A stretch of DNA of 64,000 nt, taken from NCBI GenBank assembly GCA_021825295.1, contig JAKAHV010000007.1, forward strand, positions 49,279-113,278. The letters run 5' to 3'. A program made the translations under genes and the position numbers. Numbering within the stretch: position 1 is the first letter of the stretch; each line of letters begins with the position of its first letter. The notes under the pieces are model-generated. The model worked only from the letters and a program-made list of their open reading frames with translations, was not told the origin of the DNA and searched no databases. Shown in pieces: positions 57,933-64,000 of this stretch. This stretch comes from Nitrospirota bacterium (GTDB taxonomy: Bacteria > Nitrospirota > Thermodesulfovibrionia > Thermodesulfovibrionales > JdFR-88).

Positions 57933-58239
57933 CTCCTGAAAGGACCCGACCGATCGCAAAGCCGGCGATAACGATTACTGCCACCCCTATCACGGCGGAG
58001 GCCATATAGCCCAGTTTCTCCGGCATGCCGGCTATCCCGTAGTTTGTGGCGGGCGCGTGCCAGAGCCCGGCCAAACCTTTCATGCCCCCTGGGATATAGC
58101 CGATTATTCTGGCAAGTTCCCGTTTGCCCCATTCGCCCCAGGCCCCGCCCGCGCCAAAGAGGCCCGGTATCCAGAGCCCAAGCGGGGTAAGCAGGACCAG
58201 CAGGGCAAGCGGCGCCCAGAGTTTCCACCATTTCTTCAT
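57913..58239 (-). CDS. PDGLE-domain / CbiN-like subunit
   Basis: This 108-residue protein has two membrane helices (L-W-A-P-L-A-L-L-V-L-L-T-P-L-G-L and A-S-A-V-I-G-V-A-V-I-V-I-A-G-F-A-I) flanking a periplasmic loop with P-L-G-L-W-I-P-G and Y-G-I-A-G-M-P. This is the layout of the CbiN/PDGLE component, which is often fused to or placed between CbiM and CbiQ. It overlaps cbiM by 4 bp. Confidence 0.8.
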   Translation of the reverse strand: MKKWWKLWAPLALLVLLTPLGLWIPGLFGAGGAWGEWGKRELARIIGYIPGGMKGLAGLWHAPATNYGIAGMPEKLGYMASAVIGVAVIVIAGFAIGRVLSGDGRKRK

Positions 58240-58943
58240 ACTGTGCGCCTTGCAAGCAGCTCCGGATATGCCTTCCCCAGGTAGGCGACCGCAAACGCGG
58301 TAAACGCCGCCTCAAGCGGGCCGAAGGCGGCAAGGTGCCCCACCATCATGGCCGGGATGGTCACCTTGAGGGGGAAGGGGCAGTAAAGCGGCCTTCCATC
58401 CAGTCCTCTGTGGAGGATCGGCTGAATGCCCAGTTCCACCGCGGCCAGAAAAGCGGATGCGTTCAATCCGGCATAACCCGCCAGGGCCGAGGCCAGGATC
58501 GTCCTTTTGCCCGGATTGCGTGGCTGCCCGTCAGCCGCGTTTTTCCCGAAACCGCGGGTTATCAGCCTGTATACGGCATAGCTTACCATCGCGTCCGTGA
58601 AGGCCATATTAAAGCAGTTTGCCCCGAGCGCCGTTATGCCGCCGTCGCCAAACAGGAGGGCCTGGACGGCAATGGCTATGGAGACGGCTATCACGGCCGC
58701 CCACGGGCCCAGTGTTATCGCAAGCAGGGCCGTGCCGGTCGCGTGCCCCGTCGTGCCTCCCACGATGGGCACATTGAACATCATTATCACGAACGAAAGC
58801 GCGGCGCCCAGCGCCAGAAACGGCACCTCGGCGGCCTTCAGCGTCTTTTTGATGCGGCTGGAGGCGAAGTACCAGATGCCCGCCATCGCCGCCCACAACC
58901 CCCCGTATGTCGGCGGGCCCAGATAGCCGTCAGGGATGTGCAT
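58236..58943 (-). CDS. cbiM: Cobalt/nickel ECF transporter substrate-binding subunit CbiM
   Basis: This 235-residue S component begins M-H-I-P-D-G-Y-L, in which the N-terminal Met amine and His2 help bind the metal ion. Hallmarks G-T-T-G-H-A-T-G-T-A-L, F-G-D-G-G-I-T-A-L-G-A-N and F-N-M-A-F follow. The start is fixed by the M-H-I-P-D motif at 58943. The operon order is nikR-cbiM-cbiN-cbiQ-cbiO. Confidence 0.95.
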   Translation of the reverse strand: MHIPDGYLGPPTYGGLWAAMAGIWYFASSRIKKTLKAAEVPFLALGAALSFVIMMFNVPIVGGTTGHATGTALLAITLGPWAAVIAVSIAIAVQALLFGDGGITALGANCFNMAFTDAMVSYAVYRLITRGFGKNAADGQPRNPGKRTILASALAGYAGLNASAFLAAVELGIQPILHRGLDGRPLYCPFPLKVTIPAMMVGHLAAFGPLEAAFTAFAVAYLGKAYPELLARRTV

Positions 58944-58989
58944 CAAAAACCCTCACAGCCGGCGCAGGTCCGTTTTGTCTTGTCCATAT

Positions 58990-59406
58990 TCATTCAAGTC
59001 CCTTTCCCGTGGTGGTTATAGTGAGCCTGCCGTGCTTAACGCCCCTTGTGCCTATGAGCCTGTCGGCTATCGCCTGCAGGTCCCGCGCGGGGCCTTTCAA
59101 TATGACGACTTCCAGGCAGTTGTGCGCGTCAAGATGGACGTGCATGCTGGAGAGTATCTCCCTGTGGGACTTGTGCTGAAGATCGGTCAGGGTGTCCGAG
59201 AGTTCCCTCGTATGGTGGTCGTAGACGAGCGTAACGGTCGCCACGGCCTGGGCCGTGCCCCCTTCCCACTGCTTCTCAACGAGCGCGTCCCTGATCAGGT
59301 CGCGGATCGCCTCGCTGCGGCTCGGATACCCCTTGCCCTCGATGAGCCTGTCGAAACTCTCCAGGAGAGTTCCATCGAGCGAGATGCCGAACCTGACTAT
59401 TCCCAT
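58990..59406 (-). CDS. nikR: Nickel-responsive regulator NikR
   Basis: This 138-residue regulator has an N-terminal ribbon-helix-helix domain ([27 protein letters not shown]) and a C-terminal ACT-like metal domain. The Ni ligands are visible: H in Y-D-H-H, H-V-H in S-M-H-V-H-L-D, and C in H-N-C-L-E-V. It lies directly upstream of cbiM, so it probably represses this operon and the metal is nickel. A clear NikR operator could not be recognised. Confidence 0.95.
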   Translation of the reverse strand: MGIVRFGISLDGTLLESFDRLIEGKGYPSRSEAIRDLIRDALVEKQWEGGTAQAVATVTLVYDHHTRELSDTLTDLQHKSHREILSSMHVHLDAHNCLEVVILKGPARDLQAIADRLIGTRGVKHGRLTITTTGKGLE

Positions 59407-59458
59407 TTGGTGTTATTATTTTAAAAAAAGTGCGAAAAGTCAAGGGGTGGGAAAGGTT

Positions 59459-60754
59459 CTAGTATACGTCCCTTTTGGTTATGAGCACGATCCCCTGTCC
59501 GGGCCGGAGGTCGTACCTGAAGGGGGCCGGGATGTAGTCGAGGCGGTATTCGGGCGAGATGTCGATGGTTGGCGCGCCGGCCTGCAGGAACCTGTGGATG
59601 CTCTCCACGCATATGTGTTGTTTGCCATAGGCGTCCCTGTTGAGTATTAGGAGGGCCTCCTCCCGGGTGGCCACCGACGCCTTCCACATCACGAGCACGT
59701 TCGGGTTGTCATAGGGCAGCAGGGCCGTCGGGGCCTCTTCCTGGTAGAGCGCATGCGCGGTCTTTATATCGTTGACCTTTTTTATGAAGTCCCTGAGGTC
59801 TATCCCCGTTTCCTCCCAGTCCCGGGGGGTTGTCCTGACGACGTGGAGGGCCTTTCTGAACCCGAATTCAAAGCCGATGGGGATCATGACGCCCGCGGAG
59901 AAGAGGGCCGAAAAGAGGTAGTGCTGCTTGAGCCCGTCGATGTTGCCCCCGAGCTCCTCCGAGAGCCTCAGCGTGTCGTGGCTTTCGGGAAAGCTGATGG
60001 AAGGGGCGATCTCCCTGGTAAGGGTGTACTGTTCGAGGAGCCAGTGGCCACGGAAATCCCACCACTTGGAGCTGTTAAAGATATAATCGAACCCCGCGCT
60101 TGCCGTTTTTCTTGTCTGGTCCGGCGGACAGCCCAGGGTTTCCGCGAAGAAGAGGGCGTGCGGATGCCTTTTTTTCGTCTCCCGGATGAGCCTCTGCCAG
60201 AACGGGTTTGGAAGCTGGTAGGCCGCGTCGCAGCGAAAGCCGTCGAAGCCGGTTTTTATCTGCTCCTCCACCACCGACCGGAAATAGGCGAAAAGCCCTT
60301 CGGGGTCATTGGTCCTCGCGTGGTTGAATTTGGCGAGGTCCTTCCAGACCACTTTTTTTCCGTCCTCAAACGCGAAGGGGTGCTCCACGCGCCCCCTGGA
60401 CTTCCAGAGAAACCACTCCGGGTGTGTCTTTAAAAGCTCGGAATCCGCGGCGCAGTGGTTGGCCACCAGGTCCGTCATTATTTTAAGCCCGAGGCCGCGG
60501 GCGGTTTTCACCATCGCCCTGAGCTGTTCTTCCGGCGGCCTTTCGTCCTTGGGATCGATGAAGGCGGGATTCAACGAGAAATAATCGGCCACCGAGTACA
60601 GGCTGCCGGAGGAGCCGGGTCTCTGGACCGGATTTATGAATATCCAGTTGAAACCCATCTCCGCGGCCCTCTGCAGATGTTTTCCCCAGTCGTTGAATCT
60701 CCCTGCTAGGAGGGGAAACAGGTTGTATATCAGCATCTTCTCGGGCGCACGCAT
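59459..60754 (-). CDS. GH13 alpha-amylase family enzyme
   Basis: This 431-residue protein is a GH13 glycoside hydrolase or transglycosidase. The TIM barrel motifs are D-L-V-A-N-H-C (region I), G-F-R-C-D-A-A-Y (II, nucleophile Asp), F-F-A-E-T-L (III, acid/base Glu) and P-E-S-H-D-T-L-R (IV). The layout resembles maltosyltransferase-type GH13 members (GlgE-like). No signal peptide is present, so it acts on intracellular alpha-glucan. A starch-binding-like gene follows upstream on the same strand. Confidence 0.88.
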   Translation of the reverse strand: MRAPEKMLIYNLFPLLAGRFNDWGKHLQRAAEMGFNWIFINPVQRPGSSGSLYSVADYFSLNPAFIDPKDERPPEEQLRAMVKTARGLGLKIMTDLVANHCAADSELLKTHPEWFLWKSRGRVEHPFAFEDGKKVVWKDLAKFNHARTNDPEGLFAYFRSVVEEQIKTGFDGFRCDAAYQLPNPFWQRLIRETKKRHPHALFFAETLGCPPDQTRKTASAGFDYIFNSSKWWDFRGHWLLEQYTLTREIAPSISFPESHDTLRLSEELGGNIDGLKQHYLFSALFSAGVMIPIGFEFGFRKALHVVRTTPRDWEETGIDLRDFIKKVNDIKTAHALYQEEAPTALLPYDNPNVLVMWKASVATREEALLILNRDAYGKQHICVESIHRFLQAGAPTIDISPEYRLDYIPAPFRYDLRPGQGIVLITKRDVY

Positions 60755-60793
60755 TTTTTCCTGTACCTCCGGGAATGCGGCTCAGTATCCGCT

Positions 60794-61204
60794 TTAAAGG
60801 GGCGCAGCCGGGCCGGATGAGGGCGGGGCCGGCTGCGCCGGGATATCTATCCGGTAGTTCCTGCCGAGATTATTGTCCCAGTGGCCCTCCGACGGGAAAA
60901 AAAGGACGAAATCCAGGAACCTGAGGCCTGCCCGCAGATCGATTCTTATCGTGACTTCTCCGCCCGCCGGGTCCAGGGGAGTCTGGAGCGCGGCATGGTC
61001 GAAGGGGTTGCTGCCGGAGGGCCAGTTCTGCTTGGGCGGCACCTCCCACGGCCCGTCCGGCTCGCGCTTAAAGCCCCAGTGAAGGACGAAACGCTCCTGT
61101 CCGCCCTCCGCCCTGATGACCATCTCCGCCTGGTCTTCCCAGGTGCGTTTTTGAACGAACAGCACGATGCCGCTTTCGGTATTGATTTTTTCAGTAGGGG
61201 TCAT
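60794..61204 (-). CDS. Starch-binding-like domain protein (GWD N-terminal-like)
   Basis: This 136-residue protein contains R-F-V-L-H-W-G-F-K-R-E-P-D-G-P-W-E-V-P-P and the H-A-A-L-Q-T-P-L pattern. These match the carbohydrate-binding module at the N-terminus of plant-type alpha-glucan water dikinases. F-P-S-E-G-H-W-D-N-N is the end of this module. The enzyme part is absent. It is 39 bp upstream of the GH13 gene and may guide that enzyme to glycogen. Confidence 0.7.
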   Translation of the reverse strand: MTPTEKINTESGIVLFVQKRTWEDQAEMVIRAEGGQERFVLHWGFKREPDGPWEVPPKQNWPSGSNPFDHAALQTPLDPAGGEVTIRIDLRAGLRFLDFVLFFPSEGHWDNNLGRNYRIDIPAQPAPPSSGPAAPL

Positions 61205-61269
61205 TTGTTTATATCATAATTTTAGCAAAAGGCGGCCCCGAGCAGAAGATTTCCCACGGAAAATCCGCC

Positions 61270-61917
61270 TTACTTCTTCGCGGCGGCGATCCTGGACTTT
61301 ACCTCGTCGACCAGCAGGCGAATCATCTCCTCGGCGGTCTTGAAGCCGGTCTTCGAGACGTCGATGGCCAGATGGTAATTGCCCGCGTCAGACCAATCGG
61401 CGCCGGTCATGGTGTTTATGAATTTTCTCCTGGCGCGGTCCGACTTCCCGACCAGCCCGCCGGCCTCATCGGCGCTCATGCCATAGGCCTCCATGACCTG
61501 TCTTATGCGGAACTCCATTGGCGCGTGGAGGAATATGCTTACAAGGCCGGGCTCCTCCCGAAGCACGTGGAACGCGCAACGGCCGACGAAGACGGCGTCA
61601 TATTTTTCCCCGAGCTGCCGTATGATGGCAGCCTCGGTCCGGAAGAGGTCGCGGTCGTCCACGGGGCGCAGCGGCGGCGGCACATAGGCCGTCTCGGGCG
61701 AGCCGAAGATGAAGGGCCTGACCACCTCTTCGAAAAAGCCCGAAAGCCTTTCCTCCCGCTTCTCGATCATGGCCTCCTCTTCGCCCAGCCGCTCCGCGGC
61801 CTGCCGCAGTATCTCCCTGTCGAAATACGCATAGGAAAACCGCTTGGCGAGGGCCTGGCCGATCAGGGAGCCTCCGCTTGCAAACTGCCTTGAGATGGCT
61901 ATCAGTATCTTCCCCAT
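61270..61917 (-). CDS. Cytidylate kinase-like family protein
   Basis: This 215-residue protein has an N-terminal I-A-I-S-R-Q-F-A-S-G-G-S-L-I-G-Q-A-L-A loop in place of a classic Walker A, then Y-F-D-R-E-I-L-R-Q-A-A and V-F-V-G-R-C-A-F-H-V-L. These are typical of the 'cytidylate kinase-like' family (DUF1611-free, AAK-type). R-A-R-R-K-F-I-N and N-Y-H-L-A-I-D follow. True Cmk activity is unproven. It is divergent from lysS. Confidence 0.85.
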   Translation of the reverse strand: MGKILIAISRQFASGGSLIGQALAKRFSYAYFDREILRQAAERLGEEEAMIEKREERLSGFFEEVVRPFIFGSPETAYVPPPLRPVDDRDLFRTEAAIIRQLGEKYDAVFVGRCAFHVLREEPGLVSIFLHAPMEFRIRQVMEAYGMSADEAGGLVGKSDRARRKFINTMTGADWSDAGNYHLAIDVSKTGFKTAEEMIRLLVDEVKSRIAAAKK

Positions 61918-62054
61918 TGCCCACCCTTTTTCCCGCCTGCCGGTTTTCGCTCCATCAGATTCTAATCTATCACGATTTTAAAAGAATTGTGATCATGCCC
62001 ATCCTCCGCGTCTTCTTGACTAAAAAAGGCGGGGCTTTTTATAATGCTCATCTT

Positions 62055-63539
62055 ATGGCTGAAGAAACCACTAGTGATCTTGTTGAGCAGAGGCTCAAAA
62101 AACTGAAGGAGCTGAGGGCGCTCGGGATCGAGCCCTACGGCGCGCCCTACGAGGTCAGGGACCACGCCAGGCAGCTCAGCGAGCAATACTCCGAAAAGTC
62201 CAAGGAGGATCTGGAGGCGGAGCCGCCCAGGGCGGCCGTCTCGGGCAGGCTGATAACCGTGAGGGATTTCGGCAAGGCCTCCTTTGCACACCTGCTGGAC
62301 GGCACCGGGAAGATACAGCTCTATCTGAAGAAGGACGTCGTCGGCGCTGATAAATACTCCTTCTTCAAGAAATATATAGACATGGGCGACATCATCGGCG
62401 TCTCCGGGCTGCTGTTCAAGACCCGCACCGGGGAGCTGACCATAGAGGTGCAGGATTTTGCCCTCCTGAGCAAGGCGCTGCGCCCCCTGCCCGAAAAGTG
62501 GCACGGCCTGCATGATGTGGAGACCCGCTACCGCCAGCGGTATCTGGACCTGATCGCAAATCCGCAGGTGAAGGAAACCTTCAGGCTCAGGAGCGCGGTA
62601 ATAAAGTCGATAAGGGATTTCTTCGAAAAGGAGGGGTTCATAGAGGTCGAGACCCCGATGATGCACCAGATCGCGGGCGGCGCGGCCGCCAGGCCCTTCA
62701 GGACGCACCATATCGCCCTGGGCATGGACCTCTATCTCCGGATAGCGCCGGAGCTATACCTGAAGCGGCTCCTCGTAGGCGGCTATGAGAGGGTCTTCGA
62801 GTTGAACAAGAATTTCAGGAACGAGGGCATATCCACAAAGCACAACCCGGAGTTCACGATGCTGGAATTCTACATGGCGAACAAGGACTACGTCTTCCTG
62901 ATGTCCTTCACCGAGCGGATGTTTGGCGAGATCGCGATGAAGGCCCTCGGGAAGATAAAATTCCCGTACGGGGATGTGGAGATTGATCTGACCCCGCCAT
63001 GGCCCAGGTACCCGATGCTGGATATCATGAAGGAAAAGGGCGTGCCGGAAGACGCGCTGCGGGACGAGGCAGCGGCCAGGCGGTGGGCCGGGGAAAGAAA
63101 CATACAGGTGCCCCCCGGCGCCTCTTACGGCAAGGTGCTGGATGAGATATTCAAGGAGACGGTGGAGCCCTTCCTCATACAGCCCACCTTTATTACGGAT
63201 TACCCGGTGGAGCTCTCCCCGCTTGCCAAAAAGAAGGCAAGCGACCCCACGCTTGTGGACAGGTTCGAGCTTTTCATCGCCGGCAGGGAGATAGCAAACG
63301 CCTTCTCGGAGCTGAACGACCCCCTGGACCAGAGGGAGAGGTTTCAAAGGCAGTGCGAGGAGAAGGCGCGCGGCGAGGAGGAGGCGCACCCGATGGACGA
63401 GGATTTCATCAGGGCGCTCGAATACGGGATGCCGCCCGCGGCCGGCGAGGGCGTCGGAATAGACAGGCTCATGATGCTGCTGGCCAATGTCCCGTCAATA
63501 AGGGACGTCATACTCTTCCCCCAGATGAAGCCGGAGTAG
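62055..63539 (+). CDS. lysS: Lysyl-tRNA synthetase, class II
   Basis: The 494-residue enzyme charges tRNA-Lys. It has an N-terminal OB fold (V-S-G-R-L-I-T-V-R-D-F-G-K-A-S-F), class II motif 2 (F-R-N-E-G-I-S-T-K-H-N-P-E-F-T-M-L-E-F-Y) and motif 3 (G-E-G-V-G-I-D-R-L-M-M-L-L). The ATG at 62055 (M-A-E-E-T) matches the family length; an in-frame extension to 61878 is not supported. It is the final recognisable gene. Confidence 0.97.
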   Translation: MAEETTSDLVEQRLKKLKELRALGIEPYGAPYEVRDHARQLSEQYSEKSKEDLEAEPPRAAVSGRLITVRDFGKASFAHLLDGTGKIQLYLKKDVVGADKYSFFKKYIDMGDIIGVSGLLFKTRTGELTIEVQDFALLSKALRPLPEKWHGLHDVETRYRQRYLDLIANPQVKETFRLRSAVIKSIRDFFEKEGFIEVETPMMHQIAGGAAARPFRTHHIALGMDLYLRIAPELYLKRLLVGGYERVFELNKNFRNEGISTKHNPEFTMLEFYMANKDYVFLMSFTERMFGEIAMKALGKIKFPYGDVEIDLTPPWPRYPMLDIMKEKGVPEDALRDEAAARRWAGERNIQVPPGASYGKVLDEIFKETVEPFLIQPTFITDYPVELSPLAKKKASDPTLVDRFELFIAGREIANAFSELNDPLDQRERFQRQCEEKARGEEEAHPMDEDFIRALEYGMPPAAGEGVGIDRLMMLLANVPSIRDVILFPQMKPE

Positions 63540-64000
63540 GACCCGTTGGATTCCCCCCATTCGCCCTTTTTTTGTGTTTTTTTGTTCAAATCAAAAGTCA
63601 AAACCTCCCGTTTTTAGATGGTTTTTTTTGCCGGGACGTTCAACGTGTTCAAATGGACGCCCGTGTTTTGCAAGTCCCGGGACAGGATCAAATGCATCCG
63701 GCGATCTCCCGGATCCCTCGTTTCGAGGGATGATGCAGCGAATTTCGTTTTCAATGAACAACGCCCAGCCGGGCCTATCATAATACGCGGGGCCATGAGT
63801 GTTTCCAGTAAATCAGTTTGCAAAAACCAGTTTAAAAAATTGGCCTTGTAGCCGTGAATGTTCAGGTTTACACGCATCCTCAAGCCCCTCGGAGTTCCGA
63901 TTTTTGAGTAATCATTTGTTTCCCCTTCTACTTTAGCCTTGTTGCGATTTCTTGAAACTGTTTTATTCTGGTTGTACTCTTCAGAAGCCGGGCGGCCATA
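63540..64000. other. No gene recognised
   Basis: After lysS there are T-rich runs (63566-63590, 63623-63630) that could serve as transcription stops. Several short frames exist on both strands but none shows a ribosome site, signal peptide or known motif. I see nothing else that I can support. Confidence 0.5.

Noticed and set aside
59407..59458. NikR operator upstream of nikR
   Set aside because: GTGTTATTATTTTAAA resembles a half-site only; no second half at proper spacing could be found. It also resembles the sigma-54 dyad only superficially.
63614..63883. Possible 89-codon gene on the minus strand after lysS
   Set aside because: No ribosome site, signal peptide or motif; overlapping frames of similar length exist on the other strand.

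Overview
The window is about 58% GC, with heavy use of AGG and ATA codons. It comes from a Gram-negative bacterium: it carries TatA, a complete type II secretion (T2SS) locus and a two-gene periplasmic beta-helix group. Sigma-54 promoters, a cobalt/nickel CbiMQO-NikR transporter, a YedE-type transporter and a GeoRSP-like radical SAM/SPASM/PqqD operon suggest an anaerobe of the Desulfobacterota or Nitrospirota. No rRNA or marker phylogeny is available here, so that placement is a guess.

The most striking content is a family of ten tiny genes of 19-20 codons, none of them recorded as an ordinary gene. All end in Y-x-R-P-[RK]-[VI]-[VI]-G-[SF]-[VL]-C-V-H-P-C and a stop. They lie at 5529-5591 and 8435-8497 (minus), and at 33908, 37404, 46614, 48429, 51187, 52201, 53739 and 54756 (plus). 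The plus-strand copies have very strong Shine-Dalgarno sequences. Most copies are followed closely by an inverted repeat. Each precedes one or two genes for secreted, cysteine-rich proteins built from transthyretin/carboxypeptidase-regulatory-like domains, three of which carry NHL propellers. Five of the peptide transcription units start at a -24/-12 sigma-54-type promoter, with one or two dyads of the form GTGYYATWTCGCRC 100-190 bp upstream. Two more units without a peptide have the same layout.

Layout: 1-2764 tatA end, YceI, ferritin-like, hisD; 2859-8578 tandemly duplicated peptide/NHL/TTR cassettes (minus); 9043-12338 housekeeping and a MITE-like element; 12427-14144 tRNA-Thr and a 1.65-kb mini-island with hicAB bounded by a 42-bp copy of the tRNA 3' end; 14355-15491 Xre/RES toxin-antitoxin and an excisionase-like scrap; 15706-18108 membrane proteins and a GAF-GGDEF cyclase; 18105-22586 GeoRSP-like operon (permease, cupin, PqqD-like, radical SAM/SPASM, SPASM-only); 22879-33445 T2SS genes gspG-E-F-H-I-J-K-L-M-C with convergent gspD; 33666-38769 second cassette; 38912-45878 sigma-54-type operon of beta-helix proteins, two solute-binding-like proteins, a TTR protein and a YedE transporter; 46092-55873 third, expanded cassette array; 55870-59406 nikR-cbiMNQO (minus); 59459-63539 GH13 enzyme, starch-binding-like protein, cytidylate-kinase-like protein and lysS.

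Working model (inference): a sigma-54 activator encoded elsewhere switches on surface-protein cassettes; the T2SS exports the TTR/NHL proteins; the short CVHPC peptides are either precursors modified by the nearby radical SAM/PqqD system or nascent-peptide regulators whose C-x-H-P-C end senses a metal or redox state. The sequence alone does not decide between these.
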